DNA of 64,000 nt from Argentina anserina (GCF_933775445.1 NC_065877.1:28272001-28336000); one strand, 5' to 3'. Shown: positions 1 through 12,321, counted from the stretch's first letter. A program made the numbers and translations. Notes: generated from the letters alone by a model not told the origin.

Positions 1-1073
1 ATATATAGTTTGCTATATAATATACTGTTATGATTTTATCGTGATTATGTCATTTTAATGACGAGATTTATATATCAAACATGTGATTTTGATTTGTACA
101 ATATGAGGTGTGATTATTATACGTGATTTTGATTTGTACAATATGAGGTGTAATTATTGTACGTGATTTTGATTTGTACAATATGAGGTGTGATTATTGT
201 ACGTGAATTTAACATGGAGATTGTTAAAATGTTGATTGTCTTCGGACTTGATTTTTGGTACAATATGATGTGAGATTATTGTACGTGTTTGGCAAGTCGG
301 AACCTAGCCTTTGGCCGGACGAAAGTTATGATACAGTTAGAGCTCTAGTCTGTCTGCCGGAATACTGCATGTGAGGTAACGGGTGGTTATCGGCTTATGA
401 GTACTTATATTGTTTTGGTGGTTACCCAATATCGGCGGTGTACTACGTGAGGGGTAACGGATGTGTACCAGCATTCATTAGTACCCGTATTATAAATGTT
501 TTTGGGTAACCAGAAGGGTTGCCCGATTTCTCATGAGCACTTTCATTTCATATATTTTTGGGACAACCAGATGGGCCGTCCATTGACTTATGAGTGCATT
601 TATATTTGTTGATTTGTGATTTTTCGTATATATTGATATGCGAATTATATTTTCATTTTACTCATACGAGCTATAAACTTACCGGGTTTGTGTTTACAAT
701 CCCGGTGCACCAATTCGATGGTGTAGGGGATAATTCTGCAGGTGTTGACTAGTGGAGATTGAGAGACGACTCCGGAGTCTCGAAGTTATTCATTATCCTG
801 CTTGTGGTGTGGTTTTCATTTCAGAATTGTGTGTGAGAATTTGTGAGGACTTATTGGTGAGATTTGTGAGAGATTGTGAGGATTATTACATTCTCACTTT
901 ATGTAATGCTGAATTATAAATTTGGTTTGTAATAATTGGTTTTTCTGAGTTGTATTGAGAACTCAGTGATGATCTGCTGTGCATTTAAAATAATTTCGAT
1001 TCGTTGAGATTGTTTTGGTGTTTAACGACTTGAAATTTTGAGTTTTTATGCTCGAAATTTTAGGGTCGTTACA
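1..1073 (+). mobile_element. Right-hand part of a long LTR (same family as the solo LTR at 45502-48307)
   Basis: Positions about 300-1073 match, in inverse orientation, the left part of the element at 45502-48307: the pyramid of short blocks around 690-745 (a cccggtgcaccaattcgatgg block) and the terminal GGGTCGTTACA at 1063-1073 are the mirror of the TGTAACGACCC start there. It therefore ends at about 1073 and begins left of the window. No coding sequence is visible. Positions 81-200 hold three tandem 40-bp units. Directly after it, 1074-1172 looks like a second, more diverged LTR end (ends in a GACTGTGACA block), suggesting one element next to or inside a relative. Confidence 0.75.
81..200. 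repeat. Three tandem 40-bp units inside the LTR
   Basis: Units start at 81, 121 and 161, each running from a TGTGATTTTGATTTG-like start through an ATATGAGGTG core to a TGATTATTGT-like end, with only single-base differences. They lie in the LTR piece at the left edge. The relative at 45502-48307 has only single copies of the related core (around 46290-46400), so the triplication is specific to this copy. Confidence 0.85.
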
Positions 1074-1880
1074 CACTGTTATGATAAGATGATTTCAATA
1101 TATTTGAGATTGTTTTAGAGTTTTCATGTATTCGAATTTAAATTTTTATCATTCGAATTTCGGGACTGTGACAGAACCATTGCGATTTTCTTTGCTCATT
1201 CTAATTTTTTTTTCTTTTTGAAAATTATTCTTTGCTCATTCAATAGAAAAGATGAGGTTTCATTATTGTTCAGCTGACTCCTTGATTTCCCATTTGAGTT
1301 GGTCCTATATGGCTCCATCGTTCCCATATGTAGTATTTCTTTCCATTAACTACCCTGGAACAAAGGCTAAGATCTTTTTAAAAGATTGTACGTAACAGAA
1401 AAAAAAAAGAGGTTTTTTAACCAACTTATTTGAAAAATACATTTAAATAACATGCATGTCAAATTTTCTGGACTAATCACAATAATACACTCCAACAAAG
1501 GTTATACTTATTGTACTCACAGAAAAAAAAAATCTTTCAACCAACTTATTTGAATAAGACATCTAAAGAACATCCATGTCAAATTTGATGGACGAATCAC
1601 AATAATAGAGTTCGTCTACACTACAGCGCTACATACAATACAACGTCCACTATTCACTTATGCATTTTACTTTAGGTACTATTTAAGTTTAAAAAATTGA
1701 CGGAGCATGATGAGCCTTGATCTCCAAGTTTGTTTATTTAAATACTACATATATATAAATTCATCATATACTCGAAGGTAAACAGTCATTTCTTTATTAT
1801 TATTGCAAACTTAATAGCTTCTAGGCTTGAACTTTTAGCTTTTGCAAAAATTTCTTTGAAAGAACTCCAAGAAGAAAAAG

Positions 1881-2110
1881 AAAAATATAATGGCTAGGGC
1901 GCCCAGGTTGTAATGCTGGACTGGAACCATTTCACATGAGCCCCATCAGGGATTAGTCCCATGCCGGAGGAATTACCTTTGGTTGTGGGGATACCCTGAT
2001 GTTCCGGATGTGGACTGCCTCTGCTCGCGCTCGTAAGAGCCACATGAGACTAAGGAGCCCCATGGGTTATTGGGGTATATGGTCCTCGTCGTGAAATAAT
2101 AAAAATATAA
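1881..2110 (+). mobile_element. Short retroposon with 10-bp target-site duplication
   Basis: AAAAATATAA occurs exactly at 1881-1890 and 2101-2110, flanking a GC-richer insert of 210 bp. The insert shares a block (about 1935-2005: cacatgagccccatcaggg, then a gttgtggggata core) with the insert at 33483-33880. The pair therefore belongs to one family of small non-coding retroposons. This copy seems 5'-truncated. The A-rich nature of the duplication means part of it could be a poly(A) tail. Confidence 0.6.
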
Positions 2111-2890
2111 AAAAATTAGTGAGATATAGAAATAAACTTCTTAGAAAAACCATAAATTACTGGGATATTATCTATAGAGTCAAACGTAAAATCTACGAAA
2201 CTAGAGAAAATATCAAAATCCTCGAGGAAATTTTCGAAGAATATCAGAGACCCCTAAACATTTTGAGCATCGGTAGAGGAAGGCTCTGAGTTATGTATTT
2301 GTATTTATGTTGACTAAATAAAACTATATCTGGTGTCCTAAAAATCCATTGCAAAAATATTTAAATTTGATTGATTTTTTTTGCACGTTTAGTCAAATTT
2401 GCATGTTTCATCTGTGTTTATTCTATACTATTAGAACCCAGGTTTATTGCTTTCTAGGACAGTAGTGATTCCGCCAAAAGAAAAATAACCGTTTAGACAA
2501 AAAAGTCGTTAGGTGAAAATTATTGACATGTTAAATACTAGTTCCTAGAAAATTAAAGTTAGATTCATAATAGAGCAGTAATAAATTTTTACCATCTAGT
2601 TTTTACTTTTTTATCACGGTTTAATGTTCACTATTGTTCAACACTGTTAACAACTGTTCAACACTGCTCACTACTGTTTAAGACTGTTTATTACTGTTCA
2701 TAGTCTTATTATTTCCACAATAATACACTCCAACGGCTTGGGAGTCGCACGTCTTGAGATATTTGCGCCTCGAATCAAGATAATCAATCATAGCTTGTTG
2801 GATTTATATTCGAGTCGATAACGAAATGGCATGGGTACAATTTATATCGTTCACACTCCAATGGCGTTTTGTCTACGATAGTACGTATCT
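2111..2890. other. Intergenic DNA upstream of OSC-A, no gene seen
   Basis: AT-rich sequence without a convincing reading frame. Around 2620-2705 there is a run of irregular copies of an actgttcaac-like word, resembling the gtgaacagtgt runs at 63070-63260 inside the LTR family, so this may be a remnant of it. Confidence 0.4.
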
Positions 2891-2896
2891 TGCTAG

Positions 2897-2980
2897 CTAT
2901 ATAAAAAAAGTCATTAAGCTAGCCATACTTACTAATTAATATCTACAGAAGCTAGCTAGCAATAGTAGCAGCACCAGAAA
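2897..2980 (+). promoter_or_regulatory. Probable core promoter and leader of OSC-A
   Basis: A TATA box (TATATAAA) lies at about 2898-2905, roughly 80 bases before the ATG at 2981. Transcription would start near 2930, leaving a leader of about 50 bases. The leader contains no ATG. Position relative to the start codon is the only support. Confidence 0.45.
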
Positions 2981-3791
2981 ATGTGGAAGCTTAAGGTTGC
3001 AGAAGGTGGGGAGAATTGCTCGCCTTTTCTTTACAGTACGAACAACTTCGTCGGAAGGCAGACCTGGGAGTTCGACCCCAATGCAGGGACCGATGAAGTA
3101 CGAGCTGAGGTTGAAGCAGCTCGTCTTCATTTCTACAACAACCGCTATCGGGTTAAGCCAAGTGGTGACCTTCTTTGGCGGATGCAGGTACTTGATAGTT
3201 GATACAATGGGACGTTCACCTTTCTTACTTTCCTACAACTCAAGGAATGCTTCGTTGTTTGCTTCGAATTAGCTCTATCAAACAGTTGCTATCCTCATAA
3301 AGAGCTTAGGGACCAACCAGAAGAATGTTTCGTTTGGTCAATTGATCGAATTAAATTTCTTTTTCATATTCTGTAAATTCAACTATATATTGGTAACTGC
3401 AGTTTCTGAGAGAGAAGAAGTTCATACAGACAATTCCTCCGGTAAAAGTTGAAGATGGCGAGGTTATAACGCATGAAAAAGCTACTGATGCACTGAGAAG
3501 GTCTGTCCACTTCTTCTCAGCTTTGCAGGCAACCGATGGCCATTGGCCTGCGGAAAATGCCGGTCCATTGTTTTTCCTTCCTCCTCTGGTGAGTGATTCG
3601 CTTATCTACTATAAATTACAGTCTTCAAGAATACGTAGAGAGAAGCGTCTTATTACGTATACGTACGTGTTTACATGCATGCAAACCAAGATTTGAATGA
3701 AGAACGGTGGGAATGGTGATGCCAGAAATAAATTGATTATGGCTACCATTGAACAGAAATAATTTAGTTTTATTGAACCCTAAATTTTCAG

Positions 3792-3881
3792 GTCATGGCT
3801 ATGTATATCACGGGGCATCTTAACAGTATTTTTCCCTAATGAGCATGTAAGGAAATTCTGCGTTATCTATATTATCATCAG
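3792..3881 (+). other. Exon 3 of OSC-A with adjacent stops and a possible in-frame escape
   Basis: The exon is exactly 90 bases, as in both other cyclases. It reads VMAMYITGHLNSIFP and then TAA TGA before resuming with KEILRYLYYHQ. Skipping the exon removes 30 codons in frame. An AG at 3850-3851 would also serve as an internal acceptor in the correct phase and would bypass both stops at a cost of 20 codons. Whether either happens cannot be seen in the DNA. Confidence 0.75.
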
Positions 3882-4294
3882 GTACATACAAGTTTAAATT
3901 TACAGTTTCTAGCATATATAAAATGAAATCTTTTCCAATTCGAGCTGCTGCGTCATTAATTAAGAATCTAAGTTAATTATATTTGAATGATCGGCACTTC
4001 AGAATGAAGATGGTGGCTGGGGACTACACGTCGAAGGTCACAGCACCATGTTCAGCACAGCTCTCAGCTACATTTGTATGCGTATTCTCGGAGAAGGACC
4101 TGATGATGGTGGCCAAGACAATGCTTGTCCAAGAGCAAGAAAGTGGATTCTTGACCATGGTGGTGCCACACTCATGCCCTCTTGGGGAAAGACTTGGCTT
4201 TCGGTAATTATTACCAGTAATCCGGTGGCTTCCAAATCGTTTTGTTTAACAAATGATATATGTTGACTAATATGCTTTGTTCGGAACAAAATGA

Positions 4295-4549
4295 TACTCT
4301 CTCCATTTTTTAATATAAGTCGTTTTAAGTTTTGATTTTTGTTTTAATATATAAGTCGTTTTAATTTTAACTTTATAGTATTTCTTAATTTATCTCTTAG
4401 TCACAATAATAATACGAATAAAATAAAAAAGTGATGAGTAGTAATTAAAAACAATGAAGCCTTAAATATGGGTTAAATTGTCATTAAAATTGTTTCTTAA
4501 TATGTGTAAAATCTCTTAAAATGACTTATATTAAAAAATAGAGGAAGTA
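4295..4549. mobile_element. Stowaway-type MITE in intron 4 of OSC-A
   Basis: Inverted ends CTCTCTCCATTTTTTAATAT and its near-complement ending in AGAGGAAG bound 4297-4547 (251 bp), flanked by TA at 4295-4296 and 4548-4549. The CTCCCTCCRT-like terminus, TA target duplication, AT-rich interior and size fit Stowaway MITEs (Tc1/mariner-derived). It lies wholly in the intron and does not touch the splice sites. Confidence 0.85.
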
Positions 4550-7500
4550 CTAATTTAGACCAAATATTTATGATTGGTGACACCTAGCTATTATATTTAA
4601 TGCTTACAAGTATACGTACTTTTATGTTGGAACTGAGTTGCAATAATTGGCTCGGAAAGCGTCAAATATTATTTTTTCTTGTAAGTTATAATAACTGTGT
4701 TGAAATAATTTCTTGTAGATACTTGGGTTGTTCAATTGGTCTGGAAGCAATCCTATGCCCCCAGAGTTTTGGATTCTTCCTTCATTTCTTCCTATGCATC
4801 CATGTAATGATCGACGGGAGTTGCCTGCTCTCCTTTGAGACAATTTTCTTTTCCATTTTCATCTTGCAATAATGCCTTAAGTATCAATTTGTGTGTATTG
4901 AAACTTTTAATATGAAATTTAATTAATTTTAATTAATCACTTTAATTATCATACAAACATGCAGCAAAAATGTGGTGCTACTGTAGGATGGTTTACATGC
5001 CAATGTCATACCTATATGGAAAAAGGTTTGTTGGCCCAATCACACCTCTCATTCTTCAACTGAGAGAAGAACTATTTGTTCAATCTTACAATGAAATCAG
5101 CTGGAAGAAAGTACGCCATCTCTGTGCCAAAGTGAGCCCTACAAAATGATTTACTTCAAATTTTAATCCAATTAAAAATTAATTTATTTATTTGCAGGAC
5201 CTGATTACACTAATATGATTGCAGGAGGATATCTACTACCCTCACCCTTGGATACAAGATCTCCTATGGGATAGCCTCTACATTTCCACAGAGCCTCTTC
5301 TTACTCGTTGGCCCTTCAACAAGTTGATCAGAGAAAAGGCTCTTCAAGTGACAATGAAGCATATTCATTACGAAGATGAGAACAGTCGATACATTACCAT
5401 TGGATGTGTGGAAAAGGTAATGTGCGTGAAAAACAATTGTTATGTTGGATATTATGATTTATCCTAAACCTAACACATGTCCTATTCTTCTGGCATTTAA
5501 ACAACTTTAAAAATAGGTCTTGTGTATGCTTGCTTGTTGGGCTGAAGATCCAAATGGAGACTATTTCAAGAAGCATCTCGCAAGGATCCCGGATTATTTG
5601 TGGGTTGCTGAAGATGGGATGAAGATGCAAGTTAGTGCACAACGAGATACAATATATGGTTTGACTTAACTATATAGGCAACTTATATATACTATATTAT
5701 GTTGTGGTGCAGAGTTTTGGCAGTCAGCAGTGGGATACTGGCTTTGCAATTCAAGCTTTGCTTGCAACTAATCTAACAGACGAAATTGGACCAACGCTCG
5801 CTAAAGGACATGACTTTATAAAAAAATCTCAGGTTCAATTCTTGTTCTAATGAACTCACTTGTCACGTAGTATAAATGTTAATTACTTTAGATAATGACT
5901 ATTATACTATTTTAAAGGTCAAGGACAACCCATCTGGTGACTTCAAGAGAATGCACCGCCACATTTCTAAAGGTTCGTGGACTTTCTCCGATCAAGATCA
6001 TGGATGGCAAGTTTCTGATTGCACTGCAGAAGGTTTAAAGGTAACAATATTTTCGTTCATAAAGAGTTTTTCGTGTCAGTTTTTCTCATCCAACATAGGT
6101 TGGTCCATGCATACTTCTCACCATAATTAATCACCTCCATATGCAGTGTTGCCTTTTGTTTTCGATGATGCCATCTGAGATTGTTGGTGTAACAATGGAA
6201 CCTGAGCGCTTGTACGATTCCGTTACCGTTCTACTTTCCCTACAGGTGAGAAAGTTACTAATGATTCTTTCAACCTACAAGATCGAGCTACTTTACTTTT
6301 AATTTTCACCTATTTTGACTACACCATTCTAGCTCATCCGTTTTTTATGTCTCTGCACTGATTAACAAATTGTCAACTTTACGTGTCATTGTAGAGCAAG
6401 AATGGTGGTTTGGCAGCTTGGGAACCAGCAGGCGCAGCAGAGTGGTTAGAAGTAAGAATACCAATTGATATCATGTGTACGTACTTATTGATCATGCTTG
6501 TAGAAATCAATTCAATTAGCAGATTCTTACTCGTTATATGTTCTCAGCTGTTAAATCCGACGGAGTTCTTCGCGGACATTGTGATTGAGCATGAATATGT
6601 CGAGTGCACTTCATCTGCAATCCAAGCTTTCGTGTTGTTCAAGAAGCTACACCCTGGACACAGGAAGAAAGAGATCGAGCAATTCATCACCAATGCTATA
6701 CGCTACCTTGAAAATATACAAATGCCGGATGGTTCATGGTATGCTTCTATTATAGGCAACCGATTAATCTACGATTATGCATGGAAAAAGAAATATTGAA
6801 AGAAAGTAAAAAGATTTTGACTAATTAGTGCACTGTTGTACTTCAACAATATTTGAACAGGTATGGAAATTGGGGAGTTTGCTTCACATATGGTACCTGG
6901 TTTGCGCTAGGAGGATTGGCAGCTGCTGGCAAAACTTACCAAACTAATGCAGCCATGCGCAATGGGGTCAATTTTCTACTCAAGTCGCAGAGAGATAACG
7001 GTGGTTGGGGAGAGAGCTATCTTTCGTGTCCCCAAAAGGTAATTAAACAATTAACCGCGTACTTCAAACTTCGAGTTTCTTGATCCATCTAAAATTATAG
7101 ATTAATACTGAATTTATCTCTCACTTGTTTGATACAGACGTACATTCCTCTAGAGGATAACCGATCCAATTTAGTACATACTGCTTGGGCTATGATGGGT
7201 CTGATTCATGCAGGACAGGCAGAAAGAGATCTGACACCTCTTCATCGAGCAGCAAAGTATATAATCAATTCTCAACTGGAAAATGGTGATTTTCCTCAAC
7301 AGGTATCTATCTTTGTACAACTAAATAAACCTGCATCATATGTGTAGTGAAGAAGATATGTACAAATAAGAAGATATGTGCATCATATCACGTTTTATAG
7401 TACTTAATTACTTGCAGTTTTTTGTAACTAATCATTAAGTGAACACCAAATTTATATGACAGGAAATCACTGGAGTCTTCATGAAGAACTGCATGCTACA

Positions 7501-7582
7501 TTATGCAGCTTACAGAAATATTTACCCACTCTGGGCTCTTGCAGAATACCGCAAGCAGATTTCATTGCCTTTCAAGGCCTGA

Positions 7583-7820
7583 TTGCTCATCCTATTAATT
7601 ACATATAGAACGCATCCTAATTGTAGGATTTATTAAGGGAATATGTCCCAGTAATTATGCTAAATGAGCAAAATATGATAAGCCTATAGTTCAGGAATTC
7701 AACTTTGAGTTCGTAAGTACGTGACCAAGTGTAACGTGCATTATGAGCATAATGTGACTTACGCTAAACTGGCAAAAGAACAATCTGGACCTTACAAAAA
7801 ATAAAAACTGCAACTATTAT
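7583..7820. other. Region downstream of OSC-A
   Basis: Non-coding, presumably the 3' untranslated region and flank of OSC-A. No clear AATAAA signal close to the stop. Confidence 0.3.
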
Positions 7821-8800
7821 GATTACCAGAATTCTAATACCAATTGTCACTTTCTCACTGTTATTACCAGAATTGTAATACCAATTGTCACTTTTCTCAC
7901 TGTGATTACCAGAATTCATTCATATAGTCGCTTCAAAATGCGATAGTTTTATTATAAACCTAATATAAAGGTTATGATATATTAGTGGACACTTCGGCGA
8001 TCGACAACTCCAGTTCGAAATATGGTCGATCGACACAGTAAATTAGGTGATTTCAGATATGCAAACGGCTTTCGGCGTTCGCATATTTGTAATGGGTCCT
8101 CCCTTAGGACATATTAGTGGTGTTTTTGGTTTACAGAAACTCCAACGGTTAAACGAGGTCCGAATTGGATGAAATTTTTACAGGGTCACTAAATATATAT
8201 ACCGATCACATCGGCTAGTGTCGATTGATCCCGAGAAGTTTCCTTCATATAGTCACTTCATAATGCGATAGTTTTATTATAAACCTAATGTAAAATGTTA
8301 TGATACATTAGTGGACTCTTCGGCGATTGATAACGTTACTTCGAAATATGGTCGATCGACACCAGTAGATGTGATCAGTATATATATTTAGGGAACCCGT
8401 AAAAATTTCATACGTTTTGGATATTATTTGACTATCCATACCTACGGTCAACAAAAAAAGAGGCGTTTTGACATATTAAAATCCTCATTGACCGAGGCTT
8501 TGCCAAATGAGTTTTCTTAGTGCGACCGCACACAATTTGTGACAAATATTAGGTGGTTTCAGATATGCAAACGGTTTTCGATGTTCGCATTTTGGTAATG
8601 GGTCTTCTTTTATGACATATTAGTGTTGTTTTCGGTTTACTGGAAATTCCAACGGTCAAATGAGTTCCGAATTGGATGAAATTTTTTCAGGGTCACTAAA
8701 TATATATACCGATCATATCGACTAGTGTCGGTCGATCCCGAGAAGTTTCCTTCATATAGTTGCTTCATAATGCGATAGTTTTATTCTAAACCTAATAAAA
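7821..8800. repeat. Long-period repeat array with internal inverted segment
   Basis: A 41-bp unit is duplicated at about 7821-7902. After it, a block beginning catatagt-cgcttca and containing gcgatagttttatt recurs at about 7920, 8245 and 8755. Longer shared segments follow: a gatatgcaaacgg block at about 8055 and 8565, and an aattggatgaaatttt block at about 8163 and 8670. In addition, about 8365-8412 is the reverse complement of 8173-8218, giving a potential foldback. No coding capacity. It may be an array of transposon subterminal repeats. Confidence 0.7.
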
Positions 8801-8825
8801 TATGTATGTATAATATTTTATTATT

Positions 8826-9000
8826 TGGCGGGCTTTTACGGGTCGGGCCTTGCGGGCTTTTGACGAGCCGGGTTTCACACCTCTAATTTAAGCCCGACCC
8901 TCTACCCACGCAAGCGAGCTTTCTCGCGGGCCGTGCCGGGTAAAAACCCGTCGGGTTTGTGGGCCTCCGCGGACTTTTCAGATCCACGGGCTAAATGATG
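8826..9000. repeat. GC-rich hAT-like remnant
   Basis: A compact GC-rich island in AT-rich DNA made of repeated words such as cgggcttt, gggtcggg and cccgac in both orientations. This style is common in short non-autonomous hAT-type elements of plants. Ends and target duplication cannot be fixed. Confidence 0.3.
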
Positions 9001-9214
9001 AGGCCTACATGAAATAACTCAACTTTCTATCTATAGTTTATGCTCAGAAAAGCCCTAATAAAAGTCCAATTCGGCTGACACCTTCTTCCCTTTCCTTGAC
9101 TAGGATTGCTTCATTTTTTCATTCTCAGACAGTTTGACCTCCGCTCCGTAAATCAAGCATAACTTCCTCCAAAAAACTGAGATTTCTGCGATTATAATGG
9201 CTATGAAAACTAGA

Positions 9215-9475
9215 CTGATATGACTTTCTATCGATATATTATTCATAATTTTCCTCCAAGTAGATTGTTTGATATTATCCGTCGAAGTTGACTGTTCTAC
9301 TGAGGCAGAATCTTAATTCCGGGTTTGATTGCTCCTTGTGGACTTTTCAACACATTTTTCTCTTGTTTTACTCCAATAAACCTAAAAATGTAAACTAAGT
9401 TAAAATGAACATTATTAAGTGAAGAGCTAAACTAAATGTGAGAGATAACATATTAAGAACGTCGCATTATATAAT
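9215..9475 (-). repeat. Dispersed repeat, copy 1 (partner at 36190-36440)
   Basis: The reverse complement of this stretch matches 36190-36440 over about 250 bp. Shared blocks include cgttcttaatatgttatc, attttaacttag and ttatgartaatatatcgat. The family is not recognised. Confidence 0.6.
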
Positions 9476-10563
9476 TTTATCAATGCCTTTGTTCGAATTT
9501 TGATTCATCTTTTCCATAATTCATGCTTCGCTTATTTCTGAGATATATGAAGATCTGAATATTCCGAAGTGTCGTACACGTACTTAAAATACCCAATTTC
9601 ACAACTTCCTGGTGAGCTGCGAGTCCGCCATATCTCACTCTAGCTTATAACCACCCAACAATACTTCTTTCTTCTTCAAGTACGTAGAGTCCATAAAACG
9701 TTTTGGAATCATTCTGTTTGATCCTTCTTATCTCGACGACTCGACCCCCATTTGACTTCTATCAATATACTAATACCTACTCAAGTTTTTTTTTCCTTTG
9801 ATATTGTACGCAATAACTTATAAGTATTCCAAAAAGAGGTATAATTATACTTTGCTAGGGCATTATAATATGTGCCATGTCACATCACATAACCACGTAA
9901 GTAATTAAAATAATCACAAAATTTTATTTTTAAATGAAAAAATCATCATATCCTTGTTAATTCAACGATTCTAAATTATTCTTAAAATGTATTTATCATA
10001 AATAGATTTTTTCTATGTATACTATAATCTTAATTAATACCGTATATATGTTACGATGGTAATAAAAGAAAGTTTCCATCTTTTTGGGGCCCTATATGTC
10101 AAGAACATTTTTTAATTTTATACATGATTTTTAAATATATTAATGGCTATCATTAATGACTACAATTACCATATATTCTCTATCGAATTATTAATTAAGT
10201 TACAAAAATCTGAAAAATCTCTAACAAAATTATTTAAGATGAAAAATATAGTTTTATTTTAAAATATTTTTCACGCGCACACATCTATATTTTCCTCGGA
10301 ATACCATTTGGTCTAGCGGCAACAGCCTCCTTTATGTACATGAGAGGGACTTGTTGTAGTATGTAAGTTCTTTATTTGATCAAAAAATAAAAACACGAAT
10401 TAACTAAAATGACATGTAATTCGTCTATTAAGTTCGTGTATAGTAATTTTCTTGAGAGACTAACTTGCAATTCAATATTTTCTTTTTTAGATTAATTATA
10501 TTTGAAGAGTTTGGTTTGCGCAATTGCACATATAATGATTCCTAGATATTTAAAAAAGAATGA
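9476..10563. other. AT-rich intergenic sequence
   Basis: No convincing gene or defined repeat was found here. Short frames are random in appearance. Confidence 0.4.
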
Positions 10564-11084
10564 AGGACAAAATATTGATCACTCCTCATATTTTATGGGT
10601 TTTGACAATTCCTCATATTCTATGGGTTTTGACAATTTACTCTTTTTACTTTCAATTTAGACCAATCACTTTTTTATTTTTATTTTTCGACAAATTACTT
10701 CGGTTAACCGTTAATTTATAGATATTAGAATTTGAATGACATTTTTACCCCTAACTTACTTTTCTTTCTTCTCTGTTTCTTTTGTCTTACAATCCCTCTA
10801 TTTCTCTTGTTAATTAGATATTCATATAGAGATTTAGATACAGAAAGAGACCTTGAATCATCGGGCTCTTCAGTTTGCCGTGAGCATATGACCAATTCTA
10901 ATTCATAAGTGATGAAAATTCAATGACGGGACTTCTACTGACGGAGCTGCTCAACACCGTCGAGCTCTACACAATGTGATTGATCTCAACACATCCCAGT
11001 GCTTTCTGAAAAGCGTGGTCTGATTCCTCATAGAGATGGACAGAGAATAAGCTTTCATCTATGATACATGGATATGTTATAAAA

Positions 11085-11703
11085 GATGAATGCCCGTGTC
11101 ATATCCGTATCGGATACGGGTACGGGCCGGATACGCTACATACACGTATCCTTTACTGAAAATGGAATATAAGTTACCGAGATTACCAAAAGGAAGGAGA
11201 TTGGATCGCCGGAGCTCCAGGAACATGCCAAGAAGCTCATCGGCGTCGCTGTCTGGAATTCGATGTCGCTGAAATGTGTCTCGAATCCGACATCCAAGAA
11301 CTAGGTTGTGTAGAGCTCGTCGACGGAGAGAGAATGGCGGTGGTAGCGTGCCCTGACGTGGTTGGAAGGCGGCGGCGCAGCCGGTCAAAGACTGCAGCTG
11401 TGTTGCTGCGTCGGGAAGAGAGAAGAGAATCTGAAGGAAGAAGAGAAGAAAAAAGAAAGGAAGGAGAAGAAGAAAAAGAAGAAAAGAGGGAGAGAGGAAA
11501 GGACTTGGGCCTTGGGCTCAGGTCTTAGGTCTTGGGTCTTGGGCTTCTATGCCCAAAGATTAAAAACCTAAACTGAAAACTATTATATATATATCAAAAA
11601 TTATTTAAAAAAAGTATCCAAAACACTACATTTTAAAAAAATACGTATCACGTATCATGCCGTACCCGTATCCCGTGTCTGTACCCGTACTCGTGCATCA
11701 TAG
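11085..11703. mobile_element. Nested element with inverted GC-rich ends
   Basis: The left end carries atgcccgtgtcatatccg and ggatacgggtacggg; the right end carries their inverted counterparts (gtacccgtatcccgtgtc, then gtgcatca). The two ends can pair. The interior includes a purine-rich GAAGAAGAAA stretch at 11405-11500, which creates charged but meaningless frames. Class unknown, possibly hAT-like. Confidence 0.4.
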
Positions 11704-11941
11704 GCTTTCATTCATATCGTAATCAGAAATTTGCGGTGGGTCGAGTGGAGAACCTAAGCTTCGATCATGAATTGGAGGAGGAGAGGAAGGTCACGTGATT
11801 AGAGATCCGGAGAAGGTTGCAGCAGACGGCGAGTTGGGCGACCGACAAAATTAGGGTGTTGGTGTTATAATAAAGACACAGACTCCTCTTCTATTTTGTG
11901 TCGATTCCGATGGATTCTATTATAACATTGTTATATATATA

Positions 11942-12321
11942 TAGTCTCTATCCAGAGTGAAGTTCCAATTTTGGCACACTTTTCGGTCAAATTTTTTCAC
12001 CATAAGCGATTCAATATTTAGGTATGTTATTCAAGATCATCTTTACAAAGTTTCATCCAATTTGACAATGGTTTGAGCTTTCAAAATTGAGATTTACACG
12101 AACGGTTAACGTTGAACAGTTTTAATTCATTCATTGATTTAATCTAATTTCAATACCTTAACGATGTCCGAATTATTAGATGGAACTTTCTAAAGATGAT
12201 CTTAAATAACATACCTAAATATTGAATCGCTTATGTTGGAAAAAATTTGACCGAAAAGTGTGCCAAAATTGGAACTTCACTCTGTAATTTCAGAGTTATG
12301 CTTCACTCTGGATAGGGACTA
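11942..12321. mobile_element. MITE with inverted repeats of about 110 bp
   Basis: The left end TAGTCTCTATCCAGAGTGAA and the right end (its reverse complement apart from one base) bound a 380-bp element lying within TATATA tracts. The inverted homology runs about 110 bases inward, interrupted on the right by a small duplication of the aagtgaagc / ttcactctg motif. TA-rich flanks fit a Tc1/mariner-like target, but the exact duplication cannot be read in the TA tract. Confidence 0.8.

Larger units (their letters stand above)
2981..7582 (+). pseudogene. OSC-A: beta-amyrin-synthase-like oxidosqualene cyclase, two in-frame stops in exon 3
   Basis: The family cyclises 2,3-oxidosqualene to triterpene alcohols on ER membranes. 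Sixteen exons can be placed with GT-AG junctions: 2981-3187, 3403-3588, 3792-3881, 4003-4203, 4719-4803, 4965-5131, 5225-5416, 5517-5630, 5713-5832, 5918-6040, 6147-6245, 6395-6451, 6548-6738, 6861-7038, 7138-7302, 7463-7582. Phases are consistent and the product would be about 764 residues, the usual length. The substrate-protonating DCTAE motif lies at about 488-492. MWCYCR at about 259-264 is the motif typical of beta-amyrin synthases. Exon 3 has TAA TGA at 3837-3842; an extra T and a missing G eleven or so bases later would explain it, and the frame is restored after that. All else is intact, so the damage is recent, an assembly error, or bypassed by splicing. A Stowaway MITE lies in intron 4. 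Confidence 0.85.

Noticed and set aside
11274..11571. Highly charged Glu/Lys/Arg-rich frames
   Set aside because: They are produced by a purine-rich repeat inside a transposable element, in two frames at once.
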